A DNA stretch of 64,000 nt from Streptomyces sp. NRRL F-5123 (GCF_000721495.1 NZ_JOHY01000034.1:65937-129936); one strand, 5' to 3'. Shown: positions 1 through 8,291, numbered from the stretch's first letter. Notes: generated by a model from the sequence alone, not told the origin. Numbers and translations are program-made.

Positions 1-184
1 CAGCGTCGTGCAGCGCGTCCCTGCCCTCGCGCGCCGCGGCGAGCGCGGCGGCATCCGCCGCCGTCTGCGTCGTGTTCCTGGACACCGCCGCCTGTCCCAC
101 TGCGAAGTAGGCGAACGCCAGGAAGAAGAGCGCCGTCAGGGCCACGATGTAGATCCCGACCGTCTGGCCGTCGTCCCCCCGCAG
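1..184 (-). CDS. TadG-like pilus-assembly membrane protein (partial, runs off left edge)
   Basis: Only the N-terminal part is in the window. The frame reads GDDGQTVGIYIVALTALF and continues through one hydrophobic segment into SRNTTQTAADAAALAAAREG. This is the usual start of Streptomyces TadG-like or Tad-associated secreted proteins: a single N-terminal anchor followed by an Ala-rich AADAAALAAA stretch. The frame opens right at the stop of the Flp pilin gene, so the two are probably translated together as the last genes of the Tad operon. No ATG or GTG precedes the membrane segment; the first in-frame GTG (145) lies inside it, so the true start is uncertain. Confidence 0.6.
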   Translation of the reverse strand, partial: MRGDDGQTVGIYIVALTALFFLAFAYFAVGQAAVSRNTTQTAADAAALAAAREGRDALHDA

Positions 185-192
185 GCCCGCTG

Positions 193-459
193 CTACTTGC
201 CGCCGCCGGAGATCTTGCGGATGGACTTGAGAATCGCCTTCTGGATGGCGTCGCCGATGCTGGTGGTCGCCAGCACCCCGATGATCACCGCGATCACCAC
301 CGCGATCCCGAGGTACTCGAACGACGTCTGGCCGCGGTCCGAGCGGGCGGTCAGACGGGCCGAGAGGCGTTCGGTCGCACTCTCCGTGCGGGTGCGGAGC
401 CAGATCTCGGCGGTGGTGTAGCGCTGGAGTGCCCACCTGGTCATGATTGTTCGCCCCAT
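193..459 (-). CDS. Flp-family type IVb pilin
   Basis: An 88-residue protein, likely the main structural subunit of the Tad pilus. It has a charged N-terminal leader, then the class III prepilin motif DRGQTSFEYLG with Glu five residues after the Gly, then a hydrophobic stretch (IAVVIAVIIGVLA) and a short basic tail ending in GGGK. In this family a prepilin peptidase cuts after the Gly and the hydrophobic helix packs into the filament; no such peptidase is in the window. A second ATG at 444 (MTRWALQR) is an alternative start. The gene follows TadC after about 300 bp that carry operator-like repeats, so it may have its own promoter. Confidence 0.8.
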   Translation of the reverse strand: MGRTIMTRWALQRYTTAEIWLRTRTESATERLSARLTARSDRGQTSFEYLGIAVVIAVIIGVLATTSIGDAIQKAILKSIRKISGGGK

Positions 460-577
460 CCTTTGTCACCTGGCTGGTGATACGTGCGGCGGTGGCCGTG
501 GGGTGCCCGTCGGGGTCGGGGGTGGTGGTCACGGTGCACCGCCTCTCGCTGGTGGTCGGTTGTCGTCCGCAGCGGGT

Positions 578-616
578 CAATCCGGATTGCAGGTGCAAAT
601 ATGGTTGCGAATGCAA
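578..616. promoter_or_regulatory. Operator-like cluster upstream of the Flp pilin gene
   Basis: The 303-bp gap 460-762 between tadC and flp holds a perfect 12-bp palindrome CAATCCGGATTG (578-589) and two copies of TTGC-N4-GCAA (587-598 and 605-616) whose centres are 18 bp apart. The first copy overlaps the end of the palindrome. The stretch is more AT-rich than its surroundings. It lies about 130-160 bp upstream of the flp start and is a plausible regulator binding region. No convincing -35/-10 pair was identified. Confidence 0.45.
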
Positions 617-762
617 AGGTACACCCGAACCTCGGGCATTCGCAGCCGGTCGTGCGCCAATCGCCCACCGTGTGACCCGGCGGACAAGTGGCCCCTACAG
701 CATGGCGGTTGCTCACCGCCTGTCGCAGCATGATCACCGTTTCCGGCACCGCCCACTCCACT

Positions 763-1683
763 TCATTCACCGCCGCCGCCGAAGATGTCGCCGAAGTGGA
801 TCTGCGAGCCGATGAGGGTGCCGGAGATCAGCAGGATCATCGTGGCGGGAACGAGGAGCACGGTGATCACGCCAGTGGCGCGGGGGACCATACGGGCCGC
901 GCGGCGGCGGGCGCTCTGGGCCTCGGTGCGGCGCATGTCGGTCGCGATCTGGAGAAGGGTGCGGGCGATGGGCGCGCCGAGTTCCTCGCCCTGCTGGAGG
1001 GCGGTGACGAACTGGCCGACCTGGTCGCTGCGGTTGCGCTTGCGGAGCTGGTCGAAGGCGTCGCGGCGGCTGACGCCGACGTCCATCTGGCGCAGGGCGA
1101 TGCGGATCTCGTCGGACCAGGGGCCTTCGTAGACGGCGTTGACGCGTTCCAGCGCCTGCCGGAAGCCGAGGCCGGCGCTCACGACGACGGCGAGGACGTC
1201 GAGGAAGTCGGGCAGGGTGCGCTCGATGTCGTCGCGGCGGCGGCGGATGGCGAGCCAGAGGCCGAGGTCGGCCCAGAACCAGCCGTAGGCGAGCAGCAGC
1301 AGGGCCAGGAACCAGCTGCCGCGGGTGATGAGCAGCAGGGCGGTGAGACCGCCGAGGAAGCCGTGGACCGCGCGCCGCGCGGCGTACCGCTCGACGGTCA
1401 ACCCGTGCGGGTGGCCCGCGTGTTCGATGCGGGCGCGCATCTTCGCGACGCGGGCGGGTCCCATGAGCCGCATCACCAGCGGGGCCCAGCGGATGCCGAG
1501 CCGGTCGACGGCGTTGCCGGCGCGGGTGGTGCGGGTGCTGCCGACCTCCAGGGCGAGCGCGAGGTCGTCGGGGAGCTTGGCGTCGGAGCGCAGCAGGCCC
1601 ACCGCGTGGACGACGCCGACCGCGCAGGCGGCCAGCGCGAGGGCCAGCCCGAGGCCGGCGAGGGTCATGGTGCTGGTGCTCAT
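763..1683 (-). CDS. tadC: TadC-like type II/IV secretion platform protein
   Basis: A 306-residue inner-membrane protein of the GspF/T2SF family, one of the two platform proteins on which the CpaF ATPase assembles Flp pili. Visible features are an N-terminal membrane helix (residues about 7-29), two hydrophobic segments near 115-150, the T2SF core containing LPDFLDVLAVVVSAGLGF and EELGAPIARTL, and a final C-terminal helix. The ATG at 1683 overlaps the tadB stop as ATGA, so the two are translationally coupled. The reading frame stays open further upstream only as a shadow of tadB. Confidence 0.85.
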   Translation of the reverse strand: MSTSTMTLAGLGLALALAACAVGVVHAVGLLRSDAKLPDDLALALEVGSTRTTRAGNAVDRLGIRWAPLVMRLMGPARVAKMRARIEHAGHPHGLTVERYAARRAVHGFLGGLTALLLITRGSWFLALLLLAYGWFWADLGLWLAIRRRRDDIERTLPDFLDVLAVVVSAGLGFRQALERVNAVYEGPWSDEIRIALRQMDVGVSRRDAFDQLRKRNRSDQVGQFVTALQQGEELGAPIARTLLQIATDMRRTEAQSARRRAARMVPRATGVITVLLVPATMILLISGTLIGSQIHFGDIFGGGGE

Positions 1684-2717
1684 ATGTCGATCCTCGACAT
1701 CCGGCGGATCAGGGCGAAGCCGACGACGTACAGCCCGAGCGAGATCAGGACGCAGATCCGGCCGACGGTGGAGCCGGTCATGGCGCTCAGCGAGCCGGGC
1801 ATGACGCGGTCCAGCAGGAAGAGCGAGCCGAGGCCGATGACCGGTACGGCGTAGGCGGTGACGGTGACCTGGGACATCTGGGTACGGATCTCGCGCCGGG
1901 TCTCCTTGCGCTCCTCCAGGGTGACGGTGAGGTTGCGCAGCGACTCGACGACCGAGCCGCCGGCCCGGCTGGAGAGCACGAGCGTGGAGACCAGGACGAC
2001 CAGCTCGCGGCTCGGCAGCCGCTGCTGCAGCTCGCCGAGCGCGTCCTCGACGGAGTGGCCGAGGGCCATCGCGTCGGCGACCTGCCGCAGCTCCTCGCCC
2101 GCGGGCGCGTCCAGCTCCTCCGCGGCCATCGACACGGCGGTGCGCAGTGCCAGCCCGGCCTGCGTGGCGTTGGCCAGCACGCGGGCCAGGTCCGGGAGTT
2201 GGGCGATGAAGCGCTCGGTGCGCACCCGGCGGCGCCATTCCAGGAAGGAGTACGCGGTCCAGCCCGCGACGAGCGCGGCTATCGGCCCGAAGAACGGTGC
2301 GAAGACCACCCACGCGGCGACCCACGCCCCGGCCACGACGCCGATCGAGGCGGCCGTGAACTGCCCCGGCGTGAGGTCGGTGCCGGTCGCGGCGAGCTGC
2401 CCGGCGAGCCTGCGGCCCCATGCGTAGCCTCGCACCAGGCGGTCGAGCCGCGCGAAGGGCACGGTCGAGCCGCGCGCCTCGCCCGCGGCGCCCAGCTCGG
2501 CGGCGAGCCGTTCGACGAGCGCGGCCCGGTCGGCGCGGCCCCCGCGCCACGCGTGCAGGCCCCACACCGCGAGCAGCAGGGCGAGCAGCGTGACGCCCAG
2601 CACCAGCAGCGGATAGGGGCCCGCGGCGAAGTTGCGCCCCCCGGCGGCGGCTTGCGAGCGGACGCCCTCCGGTGGAGCGCCGGTCGCCGACGCCACGAGG
2701 GCCTGGAACGCGCTCAC
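1680..2717 (-). CDS. tadB: TadB-like type II/IV secretion platform protein
   Basis: A 345-residue membrane protein with a T2SF (GspF) domain, the partner of TadC. There is an N-terminal helix around residues 33-53, a hydrophobic pair near 120-160 (VAGAWVAAWVVFAPFF), the cytoplasmic core LPDLARVLANATQAGLALR, and C-terminal helices ending in VVGFALIRRMSRIDI. The start overlaps the cpaF stop by 4 bp and the stop overlaps the tadC start by 4 bp, which places it firmly inside one operon. TadB and TadC are recognised mainly by order and domain. Confidence 0.85.
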   Translation of the reverse strand: MSAFQALVASATGAPPEGVRSQAAAGGRNFAAGPYPLLVLGVTLLALLLAVWGLHAWRGGRADRAALVERLAAELGAAGEARGSTVPFARLDRLVRGYAWGRRLAGQLAATGTDLTPGQFTAASIGVVAGAWVAAWVVFAPFFGPIAALVAGWTAYSFLEWRRRVRTERFIAQLPDLARVLANATQAGLALRTAVSMAAEELDAPAGEELRQVADAMALGHSVEDALGELQQRLPSRELVVLVSTLVLSSRAGGSVVESLRNLTVTLEERKETRREIRTQMSQVTVTAYAVPVIGLGSLFLLDRVMPGSLSAMTGSTVGRICVLISLGLYVVGFALIRRMSRIDI

Positions 2718-4048
2718 TTGGCCTCCCGGCTGTCGAGTTCGAGTTCGCTCTCGCCCACCCCGAAGGCGGCGGGCACGTGTTCGCCGGCGAGGTAGAGCCG
2801 CTCGCCGATCTCCCGTGGCACGGGCCGGTGTTCGTACCAGCCGCGGACGATGCGGTCGACGCCGAGCGGCTCGGCGCGGAAGCGGGACGCGGAGGTGAGC
2901 CGGAAGACGTCGCGGCCGCGCGAGGACAGCACGGCGATCTCGGCGATGCGGCGCGTGCCGTCGATGTGCCGGTTCAGCTGCACGATGACGTCGACGGCGC
3001 TGTTGATCTGGTCGCGCAGTGCCTCGTAGGGGATCTTGACCTCGCTCATCGACGCCAGCGTCTGCAGCCGCAGCACCGCGTCCTCCGCGGAGTTGGCGTG
3101 CACGGTGGCCAACGACCCGTCGTGGCCGGTGGACATGGCCTGCAGCATGTCCAGGGTCTCACCGCCGCGGACCTCGCCGACGATGATCCGGTCGGGGCGC
3201 ATGCGCAGGCTGTTGCGCACCAGGTCCCGGATGGTGACCCGGCCTTCGCCCTCGACGTTGGGCGGGCGCGACTCCAGCCGGATCACGTGCTCCTGCTGGA
3301 GCTGGAGTTCGGCGGCGTCCTCGACGGTGATGATCCGCTCACCGTCCGGGATCAGCCCGGAGAGGGCGTTCAGCAGCGTCGTCTTGCCCGAGCCCGTACC
3401 GCCGCTCACGATGATGTTGCACTTCGCGCGGACCAGCGAGGCGAGCAGCAGCAGCATGTGCTCGTCGAGCGTGCCGAGCCCGATGAGCTCCTTGAGCGTG
3501 TACGCGCGTGGGAAGCGGCGGATGGTGAGCGTCGGCCCGGTCAGGGCCAGCGGCGGGATGATGACGTTGACGCGCTCGCCGGACGGCAGGCGCGCGTCGA
3601 CCATCGGATTCGACTCGTCCACCCGGCGGTTGACCGTCGACACGATGCGCTCGATCGTCTGCAGCAGCTGCTCGGCGGACGAGAAGCGGGCGGCTACCTG
3701 CTCGATGCGGCCGCCGCGCTCGACGTAGATGCGGTCCGGGCCGTTCACCATGATCTCGGTGATCGACGCGTCCTCCAGCAGCGGCTCCAGGATGCCGAGG
3801 CCCAGCGCCTCGTCCACGACCCGGCGGATCAGCGCGGCGCGCTCGGCGGTCGACTGCACCGGGCCCTCGCGGCTGATGATGTGCCCGAGCACCCGCTCCA
3901 GCCGTGCCCGGCGCTCGGCGGGCGCGAGCGTCGACATCTCGGCGAGGTCGATCTCCTGGAGCAGCTTGGCCCGGTAGACCGCGACGAGGTGACTCTCCTG
4001 CGTCTGCGGGGTGGGCTCGTCGGCGGCGAGGCGCGCACGCAGGCTCAT
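2714..4048 (-). CDS. cpaF: CpaF/TadA-type pilus assembly ATPase
   Basis: A 444-residue cytoplasmic secretion ATPase that powers pilin polymerisation. It has the family architecture: an N-terminal domain (about 1-130), then the CpaF core. Walker A is GGTGSGKTT near residues 216-224. The later nucleotide boxes include DRIIVGEVRGGETLDMLQAM and STGHDGSLATVHANS. The ATG at 4048 overlaps the stop of the upstream TadE-like gene as ATGA. Length and motifs match actinobacterial CpaF proteins throughout, with no sign of truncation. Confidence 0.93.
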   Translation of the reverse strand: MSLRARLAADEPTPQTQESHLVAVYRAKLLQEIDLAEMSTLAPAERRARLERVLGHIISREGPVQSTAERAALIRRVVDEALGLGILEPLLEDASITEIMVNGPDRIYVERGGRIEQVAARFSSAEQLLQTIERIVSTVNRRVDESNPMVDARLPSGERVNVIIPPLALTGPTLTIRRFPRAYTLKELIGLGTLDEHMLLLLASLVRAKCNIIVSGGTGSGKTTLLNALSGLIPDGERIITVEDAAELQLQQEHVIRLESRPPNVEGEGRVTIRDLVRNSLRMRPDRIIVGEVRGGETLDMLQAMSTGHDGSLATVHANSAEDAVLRLQTLASMSEVKIPYEALRDQINSAVDVIVQLNRHIDGTRRIAEIAVLSSRGRDVFRLTSASRFRAEPLGVDRIVRGWYEHRPVPREIGERLYLAGEHVPAAFGVGESELELDSREAK

Positions 4049-4392
4049 GGGGCGGTGTCCTCCCTCGGCATGGTCGCTGACCGCGACACGGGCCCGAACA
4101 GGTGCACTCCGGGAAGCACGGAGGGCACGTCGACCTTCGCGGTGGCGGTGTACGAGTCAGGGGACGTCCCCCAGCCGATCCTGACGGTCAGCCAGTCGCT
4201 GACGGCCGCGCCCCCGGCCTGCGTCCCCGCGCCCGTGCCCCCGTCCGGCGGCGGCAGCGCGGCGGTACGCGCTGCCGCGCGGGCCGCCGTCCCCGCCTGT
4301 TCGCCGCAGTAGGCGACAAGGCCCAGCTGGATCCCCGCGAGGGCGATGAGCAGCAGGAACGGGAGCATCCCGAGGTATTCCAGCGAGGCCAC
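4045..4392 (-). CDS. TadE-like minor pilin
   Basis: A small single-anchor protein: ASLEYLGMLPFLLLIALAG followed by QLGLVAYCGEQAGTAARAAAR and an extracellular tail. It is a TadE-family pseudopilin. The codons before the GTG at 4392 read RRTGERG, which would supply the usual basic leader and the Gly before V-A-S-L-E. There is no ATG, GTG or TTG in frame within that leader. The GTG at 4392 has a GGAGAGG ribosome site but removes the leader. A dispersed repeat begins just upstream (4513-4723), so the original start may have been lost to repeat insertion. The downstream cpaF overlaps by 4 bp. Confidence 0.6.
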   Translation of the reverse strand: MASLEYLGMLPFLLLIALAGIQLGLVAYCGEQAGTAARAAARTAALPPPDGGTGAGTQAGGAAVSDWLTVRIGWGTSPDSYTATAKVDVPSVLPGVHLFGPVSRSATMPREDTAP

Positions 4393-4512
4393 GCCCCTCT
4401 CCCCCGTCCGCCGGCCACGCCCGCCAAGGCCGCGGCTGAGCCGCGGGCCGAGCTTCCCGCCCGCGGCAGGCGGTACGCCGGGGGTGCGGCTGCGCCGCGG
4501 GGCGGGCGTCCG

Positions 4513-4723
4513 GGGGCGCGTGGGGGCACCTCCCCGGCGAAGCGCCGGGGGAGAACTGCGCGCCCGGCGCAGACGGCGCCGCACTCCGCCACCGACCGAA
4601 AGGGGCAGTTCGGTCCTCCCCCAGAACGTCGCCTGGGCGGTGCCCCCTGGACCGCCGGCCGGTGGTGGGTTGCTCGTGCAGTTCTCCCCCAGGGCTTCGC
4701 CCGGGAGGTACCACGCGTCCCTC
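4513..4723. repeat. Dispersed hairpin repeat (GGGGCGCG family) inside the Tad operon
   Basis: About 210 bp with ends GGGGGCGCGTGGGGG and, inverted, CCACGCGTCCCT. Inside are CACCTCCCCGGCGAAGC and its inverted partner GCTTCGCCCGGGAGGT, two AGAACTGC/GCAGTTCT boxes and the CGAACTGCCCC box (inverted here). The same parts recur at 9709, 17103, 27275, 31031, 46265 and 51517. It fills the 446-bp gap 4393-4838 between the fused CpaE-TadE gene and the next TadE gene; nothing else was seen in that gap. Confidence 0.75.
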
Positions 4724-4838
4724 AAAACGCCCGCCCGGCAGCGCAGCCGTGCCGTGGGAGTTGCCCCGCCGCGCAGCCGCGGCCCCGGGGCGGTCGCCCG
4801 GCGACGACAAACGCTCACCGCCCTGCGCAGCAGATACC

Positions 4839-6461
4839 TCATCCCGCGGGCCGTTCGCGGGGGATGCGGGCGTGGCCGTGGATCTTCGCCGGGAAGTCGA
4901 TCGCGCCCGGGAAGAGGACCGGCACCTTCAGCGTCACCGTCACCGACACCGTGCCGTCCGAGGTGGAGGTTTTGACGTCCGCGGAGTCGGCCCACGCGCC
5001 GGGCAGGTCGGACGCGGCAGCCTCCTCCGCCGCGGACTGCGGGTCCGCGGCGACCGCGGCGGCGCGCGCGGCCTCGTCCGCCGCGTTGCCCGCGAGGGTG
5101 AAGGTGTAGCCCGCGAGGACGGCCTGCCACACCAGGATGAGGGTGACGAGGATGATCGGCGTCATCCCGAGGGTCTCCAGGGTCACCTGGCCCCGGTCGC
5201 CCCGGTCGCCTTTCCCCGTACCGGACGCGGCCGCGTCCTTGCGTTCGCGGCGGGACTTCTTGCCCCGCGGAGCGGGAAGCGTCGCGCCGGTGACGACGCC
5301 GATCTCGCCGGCGAGGGACCAGATGCCGGCCTTGACGGTGGAGCGGGCGTCGAGGTCGTGGAGGCGGCCCGCGTCGATGACGGGCTGGAGCTCGCGGAAG
5401 GCGGCGGGGACGACCGACGCGGCGATGCGGGTGCCGGTGATACGGCCGACCAGGGTGGGCTGGATCTCGGTGGTGCGGGTGTGGCGGTTGACGACCGCGA
5501 CCGTGTCCTGGGGCTTGCGGATCTGCAGCCGGTCCCACAGCCGCACCATGCGTTTGGCGGCGCGTACGGCGACGACGTCGGGGGTGGTGACGAGCACCGC
5601 GGTGTCGGCGACCTCGACGGCGACCGCGTTCGCGCCGGTGATCTGGGTGCCGCAGTCGACGACGACGACCTCGTAGCGCTGCCGCAGGGCGGTGAGGACG
5701 AGGCGGGCGGCACGATCGGTGACCTCCTCGCCGCGCTCCCCGTCGGCGGGGGCGAGGAGCAGGGCGAGGCCGGACTCGTGGACGTACATGGCGTCCTGCA
5801 GGACGCGCGAGGAGACGTCGGAGATGCCGGCGAGGTCGGCGACGGAGCGGCGGAACTGCACGTCGAGGTAGGAGGCGATGTCGCCGCCCTGGAGGTCGAG
5901 GTCGACCAGCGCGGTGGAGCGGCCGGAGGCGAGCGCGGCGAGGGCGACGTGGACGGCGGTGACGGTCGTGCCGACGCCACCCTTGGCGCCCGCGACGGCC
6001 ACCACGGTGCCGCCCGCGACGGCGGGCAGTGCGGCGGCGCGCTGTGGGCCGAGGTGCCGGCGCACGCCGCCGGCCCAGGTCGCGGCGGCCTCCACGCGGG
6101 CGCCCAACTCGTCGTAGGCGAGCGGGAGTCCGACGACACCGCGGGCCCCGGAGTTCATCGCGGCGGCGAGCGCGGCGGGGCCGGTGTCGGGGGTGAGCAG
6201 GACGACGCCGACCGCGGGGAAGCGCAGCGCGATGTCGCGGACCAGGTCCAGGGCGGGCATCGGGCCGATCGTCTCGTGGACGATGACGACTTCGGGCAGC
6301 TCGTCGAGACCCGCCTCGGCGGCGCGCGCGAGCAGGTCGAGCAGCGAGCCGGAGTCGGGCAGCGCGGGGGCCGGTTCCGCGCCGGGGAGCTGGGCGAGCA
6401 GGCCGAGGAGGGCGCGGGCGGCGTCCTGGTCGGAGGTGCCGGCGACGATGCGGATGGTCAC
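4839..6461 (-). CDS. CpaE-like ATPase fused to a TadE pseudopilin
   Basis: A 540-residue open frame combining two Tad proteins that are usually separate. Residues 1 to about 400 are a CpaE/MinD-like P-loop ATPase with an N-terminal receiver-like region (RFPAVGVVLLTPDTGPAAL) and a deviant Walker A, VAGAKGGVGTTVTAVH. A basic linker (GKKSRRERKDAA) follows. From residue 424 the frame reads GQVTLETLGMTPIILVTLI, a class III prepilin motif (Gly424, Glu429) with its membrane helix and a TadE-type tail. Start is GTG at 6461, overlapping the cpaB stop as GTGA. No frame break is visible between the halves. A separate TadE start (GTG for Val426) would have no ribosome site. Confidence 0.8.
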   Translation of the reverse strand: MTIRIVAGTSDQDAARALLGLLAQLPGAEPAPALPDSGSLLDLLARAAEAGLDELPEVVIVHETIGPMPALDLVRDIALRFPAVGVVLLTPDTGPAALAAAMNSGARGVVGLPLAYDELGARVEAAATWAGGVRRHLGPQRAAALPAVAGGTVVAVAGAKGGVGTTVTAVHVALAALASGRSTALVDLDLQGGDIASYLDVQFRRSVADLAGISDVSSRVLQDAMYVHESGLALLLAPADGERGEEVTDRAARLVLTALRQRYEVVVVDCGTQITGANAVAVEVADTAVLVTTPDVVAVRAAKRMVRLWDRLQIRKPQDTVAVVNRHTRTTEIQPTLVGRITGTRIAASVVPAAFRELQPVIDAGRLHDLDARSTVKAGIWSLAGEIGVVTGATLPAPRGKKSRRERKDAAASGTGKGDRGDRGQVTLETLGMTPIILVTLILVWQAVLAGYTFTLAGNAADEAARAAAVAADPQSAAEEAAASDLPGAWADSADVKTSTSDGTVSVTVTLKVPVLFPGAIDFPAKIHGHARIPRERPAG

Positions 6462-7186
6462 GGGCGGGCACCTCCCGCGCCCGCGGTGTCGCCAGCCAGC
6501 GTGTAGTTGCGGGACGCGGCGGGCGGGGCGGCGGTGTCGCCGGGCGCGACCAGGGCGAGCCGGACGTGCTCGGCGAACGACTCGGCGTAGGCGACGCGTT
6601 GGGCGTCCTCGGCGTCGAGGGCGAAGGTGATGGGGACGCCCTCGGTGGACTGCCGCTGGGACTCGGCGTTCTTGTCGAAGGCCTTGATCTCGCCGACGTC
6701 GACGACCTGCGCGCCGGCGACGATGATGCGCGAGACGTCCGGCGCGGCGTCGGTCTTTCCGGCGAAGGTGGCGAAGATGTTGACCCGCGCGCCCGGGGTG
6801 ATCTTGCCGGCGACGCCGGTCTCGGCGTCGATCATGATGGCGATCTCCATCTGGCCGGGCTTGAGCTGGGGGCGCGGCGCGACCATGTCGGTCTGCAGCA
6901 GCGAGCCCTTGGTGAGCGCGACCGCGGCGATCTTGCCGCGCACCTGCGCGAGGTCGCGGACCGCGGTGCCCGGCAGCCAGCGCGAGGGGACCTGGACCTG
7001 GCGCACGTCGGAGGCGTCGAGCTGCTGGTAGGCGGGTACGTCGGTGGTCAGCTCGTACGCGGTGACCTTCGAACCGACCTCGGAGCGCGCATCGTTGACG
7101 ACCGCGAGCACTCCCGCGAAGGCGGCGACCGCGCAGACGGCGGAGACCACCAGCAGGACGACGCCACGGCGCTGACGTGAGTTCAT
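6458..7186 (-). CDS. cpaB: CpaB/RcpC-type Flp pilus assembly protein (SAF domain)
   Basis: A protein of about 242 residues with one N-terminal membrane helix (VVLLVVSAVCAVAAFAGVLA), then an SAF domain (YELTTDVPAYQQLDASDVRQ ... VRGKIAAVALTKGSLL) and a RcpC/CpaB domain (GKITPGARVNIFATF, VSRIIVAGAQVVDVG). It sits on the outer face of the inner membrane in Tad machines. The ATG at 7186 (MNSRQRR) keeps the helix at the terminus; an ATG at 7198 adds four residues. The stop overlaps the start of the CpaE-TadE gene. Confidence 0.85.
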   Translation of the reverse strand: MNSRQRRGVVLLVVSAVCAVAAFAGVLAVVNDARSEVGSKVTAYELTTDVPAYQQLDASDVRQVQVPSRWLPGTAVRDLAQVRGKIAAVALTKGSLLQTDMVAPRPQLKPGQMEIAIMIDAETGVAGKITPGARVNIFATFAGKTDAAPDVSRIIVAGAQVVDVGEIKAFDKNAESQRQSTEGVPITFALDAEDAQRVAYAESFAEHVRLALVAPGDTAAPPAASRNYTLAGDTAGAGGARP

Positions 7187-7198
7187 GTGCGGTCGCAC

Positions 7199-8047
7199 CT
7201 ATCGCTTGTGGGGTTCGAGTTGGGGGCGGCGCGGGGTCTCCACGGACCGCCCTCGCGGGTTCGCGGCGTGCTTGGCCGGGCCGTGCCGGTCGGCCAGCCG
7301 GGTGGCGCAGAACAGGCACTGGTCGCCGATGACTTCGAGCCCGCACCAGGTGCAGGTGTCGCGCCGCACCGAGGTGACGAGCTGGTAGAGCATGCCGACG
7401 TCGGCGATGTAGGCGGTGAACTCGACGAGCTTGCCGGTGCCCCACCAGCGGGCGGAGTCCGGCGGCAGCGGTACCTCGCGGACGTGCTGCGAGCGCCACG
7501 CCGCGGCCAGCGGGCCGGTGATCCAGCCCGGGTCGAGGCCCTTGCCGGCGAGCGCGAGCTGCGTCATGTACCCGGGTCCGGGCGGTACGGCTGCCGGGTC
7601 GGCCTCGCCGACGTACGGCTCGGGGTGTGCGAGGACGGCGAAGTGCCGCCCGGGGACGAGGGACTTGACGTGGCTGCCGACGCCGACCGGCACCCGGTCG
7701 AGCTTGGCGACGGAGCCGAGCAGCGCGCCGGAGTGCAGGTAGTACGACAGCAGCCGGGCGGCGCCGGCCAGCACGCCGGGCCCGAGGTCGGTGCCGGAGA
7801 GCTGGCGCAGCTGCTCGCCGAGCAGGACGCGGGCCAGCGGCGGCAGGGCGAGCGGCACGATGGCCAGCCGGTCGGCCTCCAGGGCTGACCGGACGGTGTG
7901 CAGCCGGCGGCGGGCGGCGTCGTCGACCTCGGCGGGTGCGAGCGCGACGACGTGGCCGTACGCGTCGAGCGCGGCGGCGACGTGGGCGACGTGCTGCTCC
8001 AGCGGTAGCGCGAGGTCGTCGGAGGTGACCGTGATGACACTCGGCAT
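7199..8047 (-). CDS. Hypothetical protein with C-terminal zinc ribbon, first gene of the Tad operon
   Basis: 282 residues starting at the ATG at 8047, chosen because GGGAGG lies 6 nt upstream. I do not recognise a named family for residues 1 to about 240 (MPSVITVTSDDLALPLEQ onward). The C-terminus carries CTWC and CLFC 8 residues apart, a treble-clef or zinc-ribbon pair, followed by a basic tail. It ends immediately upstream of cpaB and shares the divergent region 8048-8291 with the chitinase gene. Its position suggests a cytoplasmic accessory of the Tad system, but function is not shown by the sequence. Confidence 0.7.
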   Translation of the reverse strand: MPSVITVTSDDLALPLEQHVAHVAAALDAYGHVVALAPAEVDDAARRRLHTVRSALEADRLAIVPLALPPLARVLLGEQLRQLSGTDLGPGVLAGAARLLSYYLHSGALLGSVAKLDRVPVGVGSHVKSLVPGRHFAVLAHPEPYVGEADPAAVPPGPGYMTQLALAGKGLDPGWITGPLAAAWRSQHVREVPLPPDSARWWGTGKLVEFTAYIADVGMLYQLVTSVRRDTCTWCGLEVIGDQCLFCATRLADRHGPAKHAANPRGRSVETPRRPQLEPHKR

Positions 8048-8183
8048 CCGGAACCTCCCCCTTTCCGCCTGAACGGCCCCCTCGGCCTGGCGTTTTACGG
8101 TCGTCAGCTTATCGATGGGTAGCGGGTCGGGTGCGCAAAGTTGCGTATCGGGACAGGCGAACACCGGCTGTCGGCAAGAGGTC

Positions 8184-8210
8184 TTGACAACCCAATTGGT
8201 CTGGACCAAC
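8184..8210 (+). promoter_or_regulatory. Chitinase promoter with DasR-type operator (dre)
   Basis: TTGACA at 8184-8189 is a good -35 box. It is followed at 8195-8210 by ATTGGTCTGGACCAAC, a dyad centred on TTGGTC-TG-GACCAA. The known DasR-responsive element consensus in Streptomyces is ACTGGTCTAGACCACT, and 12 of 16 positions agree, including the TGGTCT-GACCA arms. It lies about 80-100 bp before the chitinase start. Repression by DasR, lifted by glucosamine-6-phosphate, would fit. No strong -10 hexamer is evident. Confidence 0.75.
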
Positions 8211-8291
8211 TTTCTCCCTTACCGGGACCACCCCGGTTCTTTCCCTTCGCGCTCCCACTACCCCCCAACTCCTTGCCCCCAGGAGGCAGTC

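Noticed and set aside
8048..8209. Longer start for the zinc-ribbon protein
   Set aside because: The extension would cross the chitinase promoter and operator; the ATG at 8047 has GGGAGG at ideal distance.
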